DNA of 64,000 bases from Rhizobacter sp. Root1221 (GCF_001425785.1 NZ_LMDI01000002.1:124001-188000), one strand, 5' to 3'; positions 17,418-26,923 are shown, counted from the stretch's first letter. A program made the numbers and translations. Notes: a model not told the origin generated them from the letters alone.

Positions 17418-18064
17418 TGCCACACACCTTCAACCGGCCCGTCCGCGGATTCACGCTCATCGAGGTGCTGATCGCGATGTCCATCATGGCCATCGTCGCG
17501 ATCATGTCTTGGCAGGGCGTCGACGGCATCGTGCGCGCGAAGAACAGCACGCAGTCGCGCGTGGACCTGGTGCTGAGGGCCAGCACCGTGCTCGCCCAAT
17601 GGGAACAGGACCTCGACGCCGTGCAGGAAACCGGCAACGTGGTGCCAGCCCTCGAGTTCGACGGCGCACGGGTCTCGCTGACCCGCCGCACCGAAGGCGG
17701 CCTGCAGCTGGTGGTCTGGGCACGGCGCGACAACGCGTGGTTCCGCTGGGCCAGCCCGCCGGTGACCACCGTGCGTGCGCTGCAGGACGCCTGGATCGGC
17801 AGCCGGCAGTTCATCGGCAACGAAGCCGGACAATTGAAGACGCTGCCCGACCTGTCGGACTGGCAGGTGTATTTCTACCGCACGAACGCGTGGACCAACG
17901 CGCAATCGAGCGCGGGCACCGCACCGGCCGCTCCCGCCGGCAGCGGCGTGCCCCAGCAAGTGGCCGCGCCATTGCCCGAAGCCGTGCGCATCGTGCTGAC
18001 GTTCGGCGGCAACCAGGGCATGGCCGGCACCATCACCCGTGACGTCCCGATCGGACCCAAATGA
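17414..18064 (+). CDS. gspJ: Type II secretion system minor pseudopilin GspJ
   Basis: Minor pseudopilin of the tip complex, 216 residues. The prepilin leader is MMPHTFNRPVRG before FTLIEVLIAMSIMAIV. GspJ-specific sequences are SRVDLVLRASTVLAQWEQDL, ALEFDGARVSLTRRTEGGLQLVVWARRDNAWFRW and a C-terminal VRIVLTF strand. An Ala/Pro/Gly-rich insert lies at about residues 160-185. GTG at 17414 and ATG at 17417 are adjacent possible starts; either overlaps the gspI stop. Confidence 0.92.
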   Translation: MMPHTFNRPVRGFTLIEVLIAMSIMAIVAIMSWQGVDGIVRAKNSTQSRVDLVLRASTVLAQWEQDLDAVQETGNVVPALEFDGARVSLTRRTEGGLQLVVWARRDNAWFRWASPPVTTVRALQDAWIGSRQFIGNEAGQLKTLPDLSDWQVYFYRTNAWTNAQSSAGTAPAAPAGSGVPQQVAAPLPEAVRIVLTFGGNQGMAGTITRDVPIGPK

Positions 18065-19032
18065 CCCGCCACTCCCGCCCCACCCGCCGCGCGCAGCGCG
18101 GTGCCGCGCTGCTGATGGCGTTGATCATCGTCACGGTGATCTCCACGCTGGCGGTGTCGATGGTGTGGCAGCAGTGGCGCGCCGTGCAGGTGGAATCGGC
18201 GGAACGCGCCCGCCAGCAGTCAGCCTGGATCCTCACCGGCGCCCTTGCCTGGACCCGCATCATCCTGAAGGAAGACCTGCGGCCGAGCAACCCGGACAAG
18301 ACGGACAACCTGGGGGAACCCTGGGCCGTGCCGCTGTCCGAGGCACGCCTGTCCACCTTCCTGGCGGCCGACAAGGACAACACCGACGACGCGCCCGACA
18401 CGTTCCTGTCGGGCAACATCACCGACGCGCAATCGCGCTTCAACCTGTCGAACATGGTCACGGTCACCAACAACGTGCCCACAGCCGTCGTCGACGAGGT
18501 GGCCGCGTTTCAGCGCCTGTGCGGTTTCCTGAACCTCAGTGCCACCGTGGCCCAGCAGATCAGCAAGGGGTTCCTGGAGTCGACGCCGCCCCACACCGGC
18601 GTGGCCAACCCGCCGCTCCGGCCCGAACGCCTCGACCAGTTGGCCTGGTTCGGCGTGGACCTGAAGACCATCAAGCAACTGGAACCCTACGTGGTCATCC
18701 TGCCGCAGACGTCGGCCACCCAGGTGAACGTGAACACCGCGTCGCGCGAGGTCATCGCGGCCGTCGCCAAGGTGGACCTGGCCACTGCCGAGCGCATCGT
18801 GCAGATGCGCGGCCGCGAGCACTTCAAGAACATTTCGGATGCGACAACCCGGCTGGGCGGCAACATTGTGCTCAGCACCACCCAACTCAGTGTGGCGAGC
18901 AGCTTCTTCATCATCAACGGCCGCCTGCGCCTGAACAACCAGGTGCTGGAACAGCGCTCGCTCGTGGAACGACAGGGACGGGACGTGGTGCCACGCTCCC
19001 GAGAGTGGGTCAATTCGAGCGATCCCGGTTGA
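18061..19032 (+). CDS. gspK: Type II secretion system minor pseudopilin GspK
   Basis: Large minor pseudopilin (323 residues) that caps the pseudopilus. After the basic leader the helix reads GAALLMALIIVTVISTLAVSMVWQQW. It lacks the +5 glutamate, as is usual for GspK. The globular part includes SRFNLSNMV, the helix-hairpin-like segment VNVNTASREVIAAVA and ARIVQMRGREHFKN-like sequence. ATG overlaps the gspJ stop (ATGA). A 108-base gap follows, the only real gap within the plus-strand gsp genes. Confidence 0.92.
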   Translation: MTRHSRPTRRAQRGAALLMALIIVTVISTLAVSMVWQQWRAVQVESAERARQQSAWILTGALAWTRIILKEDLRPSNPDKTDNLGEPWAVPLSEARLSTFLAADKDNTDDAPDTFLSGNITDAQSRFNLSNMVTVTNNVPTAVVDEVAAFQRLCGFLNLSATVAQQISKGFLESTPPHTGVANPPLRPERLDQLAWFGVDLKTIKQLEPYVVILPQTSATQVNVNTASREVIAAVAKVDLATAERIVQMRGREHFKNISDATTRLGGNIVLSTTQLSVASSFFIINGRLRLNNQVLEQRSLVERQGRDVVPRSREWVNSSDPG

Positions 19033-19085
19033 ACACCCCTTCCATGCAACGAACACTGTAGAAATCCTTCGTAAGCCGTTGATTT

Positions 19086-19117
19086 TTGACGAATTCGCCG
19101 TGTTCGATGCCTACAAT
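19086..19117 (+). promoter_or_regulatory. Possible internal promoter before gspL
   Basis: The 108-base space between gspK and gspL, in an operon whose other genes mostly overlap or nearly abut, contains TTGACG (19086-19091) and TACAAT (19112-19117). The two boxes are individually good, but the 20-base spacer is longer than the usual 16-18, so activity is uncertain. It would let gspLMNDEF be expressed apart from the pseudopilins. Confidence 0.3.
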
Positions 19118-19140
19118 GCCGCAAATTCGACCCAGTCCTC

Positions 19141-20409
19141 ATGAGCACACTTGTCGTCCAGATACCGCCCCGGCTGCGCCTGCTAGGCCACAGCACCGGT
19201 GCGACCGACACGGAGGCCCGCAACGCCACCGAGTACAGCTATGCGCTGAGCCCTGATGGGCTGTTGCTGAGCGACCAGGGGCAATGCGCCGCCTCGCTGC
19301 TGCCCAAGGCGGCCACCGTGGTGGCCGTGCTGGCCGACGCCGACGTCAGCTGGCATCGGATCACGTTGCCGAAGGCCCCCGCCGCGCGCATGCAGATGGC
19401 GCTCGTGGGCGTGCTCGAGGAGGCCCTGCTCGAAGACCCCGATTCCGTGCACCTCGCGGTGGCCCCGATGGCCAGCGCGGGCCAGCCCACCTGGGTGGCC
19501 GCCACCGACCGCGCGTGGCTTGCAGCCGAGCTGGCGTTCCTCGAGAAGTCGCAGGTGTTCGTCGACCGCCTGGTGCCGGCCTCGTGGCCCGACGACCCGC
19601 CCACCGGCCACTTTGCCGAACCCGAGGGTGAGGCGCCGTCCGGCGACGCCGCGTCCGCCCATCGCCTCACGCTGAGCTGGGCCCACCCCGACGGGGTGGT
19701 GATCGTGAACCTGAAAGGCAGCCTCGCCCGCGCGCTGTTGCCCACGCCGCTTCCGGAAAACGCCCGCTTCAGCGCCACACCGGCCGCTGCGGCCGCTGCC
19801 GAACAGTGGGCGGGTTCGCCCGTGGTCGTGATGACGGCGGCGCAGCGGATGCTGCTGTCGGCACGGTCGTTGTGGAACCTGCGGCAATTCACGCTCGCCC
19901 GCAAGAACCGCGGGTCGCGCGCCTTGCGCGACGTCTGGCGCCAGTTCCTGCGCCCCGATTGGCGGCCGCTGCGGTACGGCCTGGTCGCGCTCGTGGTCGT
20001 GCAGGTGCTCGGCCTGAACCTGTGGGCTGCCACGCAGCGCAACACGCTCAAGCAGAAGCGCGACGCGATGGTGCAGGTGCTGCGCACGGCCCACCCGCAG
20101 GTGCAGGGGGTGCTCGATGCCCCAATGCAGATGCGCCGCGAAACCGACACGCTGCGCGCCGCCGCCGGCAAACCGGGCGAAACCGACCTCGAGCCGCTGT
20201 TGCTCGCGGCCGCGTCGGCCTGGCCGGGCGACCGCCCGCCCGTCGACAACCTCCGCTACGAGCCGGGCCGCCTCACCATCGCCGCCCCCGGCTGGAGCCC
20301 CGAGCAGATCAACCAGTTCATCGGCCAGCTGCGGCCCAGTGGCTGGCAGGTCGAATCCACCAATGGCGCGCTGACCCTGAGCCGTGCGCCTTCCGGACCC
20401 AAGCCATGA
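19141..20409 (+). CDS. gspL: Type II secretion system protein GspL
   Basis: GspL anchors the ATPase GspE to the inner membrane and binds GspM. The 422 residues comprise an actin-like cytoplasmic domain (about 1-260; YSYALSPDGLLLSDQGQ, then TLPKAPAARMQMALVGVLEEALLEDPDSVHLA), one membrane helix (about 280-298, LVALVVVQVLGLNLWA) and a periplasmic ferredoxin-like domain ending in WQVESTNGALTL. The stop overlaps the gspM start (ATGA). Confidence 0.92.
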   Translation: MSTLVVQIPPRLRLLGHSTGATDTEARNATEYSYALSPDGLLLSDQGQCAASLLPKAATVVAVLADADVSWHRITLPKAPAARMQMALVGVLEEALLEDPDSVHLAVAPMASAGQPTWVAATDRAWLAAELAFLEKSQVFVDRLVPASWPDDPPTGHFAEPEGEAPSGDAASAHRLTLSWAHPDGVVIVNLKGSLARALLPTPLPENARFSATPAAAAAAEQWAGSPVVVMTAAQRMLLSARSLWNLRQFTLARKNRGSRALRDVWRQFLRPDWRPLRYGLVALVVVQVLGLNLWAATQRNTLKQKRDAMVQVLRTAHPQVQGVLDAPMQMRRETDTLRAAAGKPGETDLEPLLLAAASAWPGDRPPVDNLRYEPGRLTIAAPGWSPEQINQFIGQLRPSGWQVESTNGALTLSRAPSGPKP

Positions 20410-20927
20410 GCGACAAACGCAGCATCCAGCTGCCCCCCGCCCTGGCGCTTGCCAGCAAACAGGCCGGCGAGCGCTGGCGCGCCCTCGGTGAACGCGAGCG
20501 CCTGGGCGCCACCATCGCGGCAGCGCTCATCGGCGTCTGGATCGTCTGGGCCGTGACGGTGCAACCGGCATGGCGCACGATCCGCGAGGCCCCCGCCCAG
20601 ATCGACGCACTGGACGCTCAATTGCAGGCCATGCAGCGCATGGCCGCGGAAACCCGTGAACTCCGCGCGGTGTCACCGGTGAGCCCGGTGCAGCAGCAAG
20701 AGGCGCTGAAGGCCGCCACCGATCGCCTCGGTGCGGAAAAGGCCCGCCTCACCGTCCAGGGCGACCGCGCCACGCTGACACTCACCGGCGTCACCGGCGA
20801 ACAGCTGCGGCGCTGGCTCGGCGAGGCCCGCAGCGGTGCCCGCGCGCGTCCGGTCGAAACCCAGCTGACCCGCGGCGCCGAGGGCTATGCCGGCACGCTC
20901 ACCCTGACCCTGGGGAGCACCAGCTGA
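20406..20927 (+). CDS. gspM: Type II secretion system protein GspM
   Basis: Bitopic inner-membrane partner of GspL and pseudopilin recruiter. The 173 residues from ATG 20406 show a short cytoplasmic part with RALGERERLGAT, one membrane helix (IAAALIGVWIVWAVTVQP, about residues 38-55), a helical linker starting AWRTIREAPAQIDALDAQLQAMQ, and a small C-terminal domain. The frame is open far upstream, but that part is a shadow of gspL. Both ends overlap neighbours by a few bases. Confidence 0.9.
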   Translation: MSDKRSIQLPPALALASKQAGERWRALGERERLGATIAAALIGVWIVWAVTVQPAWRTIREAPAQIDALDAQLQAMQRMAAETRELRAVSPVSPVQQQEALKAATDRLGAEKARLTVQGDRATLTLTGVTGEQLRRWLGEARSGARARPVETQLTRGAEGYAGTLTLTLGSTS

Positions 20928-21829
20928 TGGTCCGCAAATTCGTCGTGCGCCGCGTCCGGGGCAAACGTTTTTCCAACAGCATGGCGCCCACCGGCTGGGG
21001 CGACTCCACCTACGCCGAAACCCAGTGGGAGCGCTCGCGCAATGCCGCCACCCGCTGGTCCATCGCCGGCATGGTGCTGGGGATGCTCGTGGCACTGGTG
21101 GCTTTTGCGCCTGCCGAATGGGTGGCTCGCGCCGTGGCCTCCGGCACCGCCCAGCGCGTGCTGCTGTCGGATGCGCGCGGCACCATCTGGTCGGGCAGCG
21201 CCGTGCTCGTGCTGACCGGCGGCGCCGGCAGCCGCGATGCCAGTGCGCTGCCGGGGCGGCTCGACTGGTCGCTCGGCCTGGCCGGCACCTCGCTCGCCAT
21301 GAAGCTGCGGCATGCCTGCTGCCTGAACGACACCGTCACGCTCAAGCTCAAGCCGGGCCTCGGCCGCTTTGCTGCCACGCTCGTGCCACCGCCCGGCTGG
21401 GTGGGCCAGTGGCCAAGCGCCCTGCTCGGTGGCCTCGGCACGCCGTGGAACACGCTGCAACTCGGCGGCACCATCCGGATGTTGTCACCCGGCATGACGG
21501 TGGAATGGGTGCAAGGCCGGCTGCTGCTGGACGGCAACCTGGACATCGAGGTGGCCCAGGCGTCGTCGCGGCTGTCCACGCTGGACACGCTCGGCACCTA
21601 CCGCCTCAGCATCAACGGCAACGCCGGCCGTCCCGGCGAACCGCCCCAGGTGAACCTCGTCACGGTGGACGGCGCCCTGAAGCTTTCGGGTTCGGGCACA
21701 TGGACCCCCAACGGGTTGCGGTTCCGCGGGGAGGCCACGGCGGCCGAGGCGGAAGCCGCCGCCCTGTCCAACCTGCTCAATATCATCGGACGGCGCAACG
21801 GCGCACGGTCCGTCATTTCGATCGGATAA
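20927..21829 (+). CDS. gspN: Type II secretion system protein GspN
   Basis: GspN is an accessory protein present in some type II systems; its precise role is not settled. The 300 residues show a membrane helix at about 43-63 (WSIAGMVLGMLVALVAFAPAEWVA), then the family pattern GTIWSGSAVLVL and LDWSLGLAG, and beta-rich repeats related to AsmA-like folds. A cysteine pair (HACCLND) is visible. ATG overlaps the gspM stop (TGATG), and gspD follows after two bases. Confidence 0.88.
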   Translation: MVRKFVVRRVRGKRFSNSMAPTGWGDSTYAETQWERSRNAATRWSIAGMVLGMLVALVAFAPAEWVARAVASGTAQRVLLSDARGTIWSGSAVLVLTGGAGSRDASALPGRLDWSLGLAGTSLAMKLRHACCLNDTVTLKLKPGLGRFAATLVPPPGWVGQWPSALLGGLGTPWNTLQLGGTIRMLSPGMTVEWVQGRLLLDGNLDIEVAQASSRLSTLDTLGTYRLSINGNAGRPGEPPQVNLVTVDGALKLSGSGTWTPNGLRFRGEATAAEAEAAALSNLLNIIGRRNGARSVISIG

Positions 21830-21831
21830 GC

Positions 21832-24069
21832 ATGATGAACAAGCGCCCTCTCCTGTCCATGCCCCGGCGCCCGCTGACCACCGCGGTGGCTGTGGCCATG
21901 TTGTTCACCACGCTCGCACCGGTGCCCGCGGCCTTCGCCCAGGCACCGGCCAAACGCAGCAAGGCGGCGGAACAGCAGGTCACCCTGAACTTCGTCAACG
22001 CCGAGATCGAAGGTGTGGCACGCGCCATCGGCGCCATGCTCAAGCAGCAGTTCATCGTCGATCCCCGCGTGAAGGGGCAGATCACGCTGTACAACGAAGA
22101 ACCGCTGACCACCCGCGAGGCCTACCTGAACTTCCTCGCCGCGCTGCGCGGCCAGGGCTTCACGGTGGTGGAGGCCGGTGGCTTGTACAAGGTGGTGCCC
22201 GAGGCCGATGCCAAGCTGCAGTCGGGCACCGTGTCGGTGGGCGCGGTGTCACGCCGGGGTGACCAGATCATCACGCAGATCTTCAAGATCAACCACGAGA
22301 ACGCGAACAACCTCGTGCCGGTGCTGCGTCCGCTGATCAGCCCCAACAACACCATCAACGCGAACCCCGGCAACAACACGCTGATCATCACCGACTACGC
22401 CGACAACCTCGCGCGCATCGCGAAGATCATCTCGGCGATGGACACCGCCACCACGGGCGACGTCGAGATCATCACGCTCAAGCACGTCGTGGCGGCCGAC
22501 CTGGCCCCCACCATCCAGCGCCTGAGCGACGCAGCGGCCACCGGCCAGCCGGGCCAGCCAGCCGGCGGCGGTGCGGGGGGCAGCAGCGCCCCGGCCATCC
22601 TTGTCGATTCGCGCAGCAACTCGCTGATCGTGCGTGCCCCCAACCCGGCGCGCATGAACGCGATCCGCTCACTCGCCGAGAAACTCGACCGCCCGTCCGA
22701 CAACACGTCGCCGATGGGCAACATCTACGTCGTGTACCTCAAGAACGCCGACGCCACGCGCCTGGCCACGGTGCTGCGCGCCGCACACGGCGCCAACTCG
22801 ACCGGCAGCAGCGGTGCCGGCGGCGGCAGCAGCGGTGGCGCATCGCCGTCCGCCAGCAACGCGCCTCAGAACGCATCGGCCAATGCGGCCGGCGGGGCCA
22901 CCCAATCGACGGCGCCCGTGGCCGCCACGGCCGGCCCGTCCACCGGCGGCTTCATCCAGGCCGACCCGGCCACCAACTCGCTGATCATCACCGCACCCGA
23001 ACCGCTGTACCGCCAGCTGCGCGCCGTCATCGACCAGCTCGACTCGCGCCGTGCGCAGGTCTACATCGAGTCGATGATCGTCAAGGTCGACGCCAACAAG
23101 GTCGTCGACATCGGCGTGCAGTGGCAAGGCCCCAGCGGCAGGAACGGCGACAGCAAGATCTACGGCGCGGGAACCAATTTCGGCACCACCGGGAACATCG
23201 TCACGGCCACCGCCGCCATTGCCACCGGCGACCTTGCATCCGCCGCATCGCAGGTCGGGCAGGGCTTCAACATCGGCCTGCTGCGCAAGTTCGGCGATAT
23301 CTACACGCTCGGCGCCCTCGCCCGTTTCCTCGAAACGAACGCCGACGGCAACGTGCTGTCCACGCCTAACCTCGTGTCGCTCGACAACGAGGAAGCGAAG
23401 ATCGTGATCGGCCAGAACGTGCCGTTCATCACCGGCTCCTACTCCAACACCGGGAGTGGCGCCACCACCAGCCCGTTCCAGACCATCGAACGCAAGGACG
23501 TGGGCCTCACGCTGCGGGTCAAGCCGCAGATCGGCGAAAACGGCACGGTGCGGATGACCATCTACCAGGAGAACTCGAGCGTCGTCGCCGGTCTCACGAG
23601 CAGTGCCGGCCCCACCACCGACAAGAGCGCCATCGAAACCACGGTCGTGGTCGACGACGGCCAGATCATGGTGCTCGGCGGGCTGCTGAAGGACGAGTAC
23701 ACCGGCTCGGTGAGCAAGGTGCCGTTGCTGGGCGACATCCCTTACCTCGGGGTCCTGTTCCGCTCCGACAACCGCACCCGCATCAAGAGCAACCTGATGG
23801 TGTTCCTGCGCCCGGTGGTCATGCGCGACCAGCAGGCCGCCACCGACCTGAGCCTCGACCGCTACGACGCGATCCGTGCCATGCAGCAGCGCAGCGCCGC
23901 TCCGCTGAAGCAGGAGTCCCCCGTGCTGCCGCCGTATGTGGCGCCCACGCCTGGCCAGCCAGCACCGTCGATCCCGCCGCAGCTGTCGGAGTCGGCCCCG
24001 CAGGTGCCCCGCGACCCGTCCACGCCGCCGCGGCCTGTCGCGCCACCGGCCTCGGCCCCCACGAACTGA
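21832..24069 (+). CDS. gspD: Type II secretion system secretin GspD
   Basis: GspD forms the outer-membrane channel of the T2SS. The 745 residues have a signal peptide ending AFA-QAP (about residue 36), then N0 (VTLNFVNAEIEGVARAIGAML), N1, N2 and N3 repeats (NTLIITDYADNLARI; NSLIVRAPNPARMNAI; NSLIITAPEPLYRQLRAVI). The secretin domain carries VQWQG, VLSTPNLVSLDNEEAKIVIGQNVPF, the VGLTLRVKPQI strand and VPLLGDIPYLGVLFR. Two low-complexity parts stand out: a Gly/Ser/Ala/Asn-rich insert in N3 (about 320-368) and a Pro-rich C-terminal tail. The frame is open to 21025 only as a shadow of gspN. Confidence 0.95.
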   Translation: MMNKRPLLSMPRRPLTTAVAVAMLFTTLAPVPAAFAQAPAKRSKAAEQQVTLNFVNAEIEGVARAIGAMLKQQFIVDPRVKGQITLYNEEPLTTREAYLNFLAALRGQGFTVVEAGGLYKVVPEADAKLQSGTVSVGAVSRRGDQIITQIFKINHENANNLVPVLRPLISPNNTINANPGNNTLIITDYADNLARIAKIISAMDTATTGDVEIITLKHVVAADLAPTIQRLSDAAATGQPGQPAGGGAGGSSAPAILVDSRSNSLIVRAPNPARMNAIRSLAEKLDRPSDNTSPMGNIYVVYLKNADATRLATVLRAAHGANSTGSSGAGGGSSGGASPSASNAPQNASANAAGGATQSTAPVAATAGPSTGGFIQADPATNSLIITAPEPLYRQLRAVIDQLDSRRAQVYIESMIVKVDANKVVDIGVQWQGPSGRNGDSKIYGAGTNFGTTGNIVTATAAIATGDLASAASQVGQGFNIGLLRKFGDIYTLGALARFLETNADGNVLSTPNLVSLDNEEAKIVIGQNVPFITGSYSNTGSGATTSPFQTIERKDVGLTLRVKPQIGENGTVRMTIYQENSSVVAGLTSSAGPTTDKSAIETTVVVDDGQIMVLGGLLKDEYTGSVSKVPLLGDIPYLGVLFRSDNRTRIKSNLMVFLRPVVMRDQQAATDLSLDRYDAIRAMQQRSAAPLKQESPVLPPYVAPTPGQPAPSIPPQLSESAPQVPRDPSTPPRPVAPPASAPTN

Positions 24070-24078
24070 GGCCACACC

Positions 24079-25500
24079 ATGGGCGCCCGCCATCCCCTTC
24101 CCTACGCCTACGCGAAGGCGCACACGCTGCTGCTCGAGGACGACGGCGAGCGCCTGATGCTGTGGGCGCCGGAGAACGTGTCGCTGTCCGCACTCGGTGA
24201 GGTGCTGAGGCTGTTTTCGGTCGACACGCTCGAGCACGAGTCGGCGTCCACGCTCGCCAACCGCATCGCCGCGGCCTACGCCGGTGGCGAGTCCAGTGCG
24301 GCCACGGTGATCGGCGAGGTGGAAAGCCGCGTCGACCTGAGCCGCATGATGCAGGACCTGCCTGCGGTGGAAGATCTGCTGGAAGCCGCCAACGACGCGC
24401 CCATCATCCGCATGCTCAACGCGCTGCTGACGCAGGCCGCGAAGGACGGTGCGAGCGACATCCACATCGAACCGTACGAGCGGTCCAGCTCGGTGCGGTT
24501 CCGCGTGGACGGCACGCTGCGCGAGGTGGTGCAGCCCAACAAGGCGCTGCACGCCGCGCTGATCTCGCGGCTGAAGATCATGGCCGAACTCGACATCTCC
24601 GAGAAGCGCCTGCCGCAGGACGGCCGCATCTCGCTGCGCATCGGCGGCCGCGCGGTCGACGTGCGGGTGTCCACGCTCGCGTCGTCACACGGCGAACGCG
24701 CGGTGCTCCGCCTGCTCGACAAGGGCGAATCGAAGTTCACGCTCGAAGGCCTCGGCATGGGCGGGGCGTCGCTGTCGCGCTTCGACAAGCTGATCCAGCA
24801 GCCCCACGGCATCGTGCTGGTCACGGGCCCCACCGGTTCCGGCAAGACCACCACGCTGTACGCGTCGCTCGCCGGCGTCGACACCCAGACCACCAACGTG
24901 CTGACGGTGGAAGACCCGGTCGAGTACGAACTCGCCGGCATCGGCCAGACGCAAGTCAACTCGAAGATCGACCTGACGTTCGCGAAGGCGCTGCGCGCCA
25001 TCCTGCGGCAGGATCCGGACGTCATCATGATCGGTGAAATCCGCGACTTCGAGACGGCGCAGATCGCCGTGCAGGCCTCGCTGACAGGCCACTTGGTGCT
25101 CGCCACGCTGCACACCAACGACGCGCCCAGCGCCGTCACCCGGCTCACCGACATGGGCATCGAGCCGTTCCTGCTGAGCTCCAGCCTGCTGGGGGTGCTG
25201 GCGCAGCGCCTCGTGCGCAAGCTGTGCCCGCATTGCAAGGTGCAGGACGGCGAGGGCCGGTGGAAACCGGTGGGTTGCCCGGAATGCGGCCACAGTGGCT
25301 ACAAGGGCCGCACGGGCGTATACGAGCTGATGGTGGCCGACGACCGCGTGCGTGCGCTCATCCACAACCGCGCACCCGAATCCGAATTGATCGCCACCGC
25401 ACGACTGGGTGGCATGCGCTCGATGCGCGAAGACGGCGACCGCCTCGTGGCCGAGGGCATCACGTCCCCGGAAGAGGTCTTGCGCGTCACCCGAGAGTAA
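24079..25500 (+). CDS. gspE: Type II secretion system ATPase GspE
   Basis: Cytoplasmic hexameric ATPase that powers pseudopilus assembly. The 473 residues contain an N1E-type region, the Asp box SDIHIEPYE, Walker A GPTGSGKTTT (about 250-259), His box and Walker B DPDVIMIGEIRDFETAQIA, and ATLHTNDAPSAVTRL. The zinc-binding tetracysteine motif of GspE is present (CPHC at about 383 and CPEC at about 398). ATG follows a GAGG site and starts nine bases after gspD. Confidence 0.95.
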   Translation: MGARHPLPYAYAKAHTLLLEDDGERLMLWAPENVSLSALGEVLRLFSVDTLEHESASTLANRIAAAYAGGESSAATVIGEVESRVDLSRMMQDLPAVEDLLEAANDAPIIRMLNALLTQAAKDGASDIHIEPYERSSSVRFRVDGTLREVVQPNKALHAALISRLKIMAELDISEKRLPQDGRISLRIGGRAVDVRVSTLASSHGERAVLRLLDKGESKFTLEGLGMGGASLSRFDKLIQQPHGIVLVTGPTGSGKTTTLYASLAGVDTQTTNVLTVEDPVEYELAGIGQTQVNSKIDLTFAKALRAILRQDPDVIMIGEIRDFETAQIAVQASLTGHLVLATLHTNDAPSAVTRLTDMGIEPFLLSSSLLGVLAQRLVRKLCPHCKVQDGEGRWKPVGCPECGHSGYKGRTGVYELMVADDRVRALIHNRAPESELIATARLGGMRSMREDGDRLVAEGITSPEEVLRVTRE

Positions 25501-25512
25501 GGCCCGCCGCCG

Positions 25513-26730
25513 ATGCCCGCGTACAAGTTCGAGGCGCTCGATGGCGCCGGCAAGTCCACCACCGGCCTGCTCGAGGCCGACAACGTCAAGGCTGCACGAG
25601 CGCAACTGCGCGCGCAGTCGCTCGTGCCGCTCGACGTGCAGCAGGTGGTCACTGCCGGCACCCAGACGGCCGGCAGCCTCTCCATCAAGCGCAAGGTTTT
25701 CACGTCCACCAACCTGGCGGTGTGGACCCGCCAACTCGCGGGCCTCGTGGGCTCCGGCCTGCCGCTGGAACGTGCGCTGACCCTGCTGAGCGAAGAGGCG
25801 GAGGACCCGCGCCAGCGTGAACTCGTCGCGCACCTGCGCAGCGAGGTCAACTCCGGCTCGCCGTTCGCGCGGGCCCTGTCGAGCGCACCGCGGGAATTCG
25901 ACGACGTGTACCGCGCGGTCGTGGCGGCGGGCGAACAGAGCGGCGCGCTCGGGCGGGTGCTCGAACGCATGGCCGACGACCTCGAGGAACGCCAGGCACT
26001 ACGCGGCAAGCTGATGGGGGCCACGCTGTACCCGGCCATCGTGTCGGTCATCGCCGTCGTGATCGTGATCTTCCTCGTCACCTACGTGGTGCCGCAGGTG
26101 GCGTCCGTCTTCGTGAACTCAAAACGTGCACTGCCGTTCCTGACGTCGGCCATGCTGGGGCTCAGCGCGTTCCTGCGCAGCTACGGCTGGCTGCTCGCGC
26201 TCGCGCTGGTGGGCGCCGGCGGGTTGTTGAAACTTTCGTTGCGCAACGAGGCGTTCCGCATCCAGTTCGACGCGGGACTGCTCAACACACCGCTGTTCGG
26301 CCGCCTCGCGCGCGGCTACAACGCGGCGCGGTTCGCCGGCACGCTGGCCATGCTGGCCGGGGCCGGGGTGCCCATCCTGAAGGCCCTGCAGGCCGCGGCC
26401 GAAACCTTGTCGAACCGCGCGATGCGGGCCGATGCGCTCGACGCCCTCGTGCAGGTGCGTGAAGGGGCGCCGCTGGCGTCTGCGCTCGCCGGCAAGAAGC
26501 GTTTCCCTGGCCTCCTCGCCATGTTCGCGCGGCTGGGTGAGCAGACCGGCAAGCTGCCGGAAATGCTCGACCGCGCTGCCGGCCAGCTGGGCCAGGAAGT
26601 GCAACGGCGGTCGATGCAGATGGCCACCATCCTGGAGCCGCTGCTGATGGTGGTGATGGGCGGGGTCGTGATGGTGATCGTGCTGGCGGTGCTCTTGCCC
26701 ATCATCCAGCTCAACACCTGGGTGAAATAG
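25513..26730 (+). CDS. gspF: Type II secretion system inner-membrane protein GspF
   Basis: Polytopic platform protein, 405 residues. It begins with the typical MPAYKFEALDGAGKSTTGLLEADN and has two repeated cytoplasmic domains (FTRQLAGLVGSGLPLERAL-like and FAGTLAMLAGAGVPILKAL). Membrane helices lie near 180-200, 220-240 and at the C-terminus (PLLMVVMGGVVMVIVLAVLLPIIQLNTWVK). The last gene of the gsp operon, it is followed by a strong bidirectional terminator. Confidence 0.95.
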   Translation: MPAYKFEALDGAGKSTTGLLEADNVKAARAQLRAQSLVPLDVQQVVTAGTQTAGSLSIKRKVFTSTNLAVWTRQLAGLVGSGLPLERALTLLSEEAEDPRQRELVAHLRSEVNSGSPFARALSSAPREFDDVYRAVVAAGEQSGALGRVLERMADDLEERQALRGKLMGATLYPAIVSVIAVVIVIFLVTYVVPQVASVFVNSKRALPFLTSAMLGLSAFLRSYGWLLALALVGAGGLLKLSLRNEAFRIQFDAGLLNTPLFGRLARGYNAARFAGTLAMLAGAGVPILKALQAAAETLSNRAMRADALDALVQVREGAPLASALAGKKRFPGLLAMFARLGEQTGKLPEMLDRAAGQLGQEVQRRSMQMATILEPLLMVVMGGVVMVIVLAVLLPIIQLNTWVK

Positions 26731-26833
26731 GGCCCCCCAGTCGCTTCGCTCCTGCCCCCGAGGGGCGCCCGCGGTCGCCCGGGGGACCCGGGCTCGGCGG
26801 TAGCTTGATCTGGCGCGTCGCTGCGCTTGCTCT
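26731..26833. repeat. GC-rich intergenic element downstream of gspF
   Basis: The sequence after the gspF stop (CCCCCCAGTCGCTTCGCTCC, then GAGGGGCGCC..., GGCGGTAGCTT) contains opposing runs such as CCCCCGAGGGG and GGGGGACCCGG that can pair. It resembles short dispersed intergenic elements seen in Burkholderiales genomes. A similar ending (CCCTGGGGGGCCCAGTCCCT) lies near 4180-4195. The copy number in the genome cannot be seen here. Confidence 0.35.
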
Positions 26834-26870
26834 ACGACAGAAGGCCCGGATTGACCGGGCCTTCTGTCGT
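26834..26870. terminator. Bidirectional terminator between gspF and the metQ-like gene
   Basis: A perfect 16-bp inverted repeat, ACGACAGAAGGCCCGG/CCGGGCCTTCTGTCGT, with a five-base loop (ATTGA), lies between the convergent gspF operon and the minus-strand metQ-like gene. It has no T-run on either side, but the stem is very stable. Confidence 0.7.
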
Positions 26871-26923
26871 GGGGCGAGCGAGCGAAGCGATGCCATGCCC
26901 CGAAACGCGGTGACTCGTCTCCC

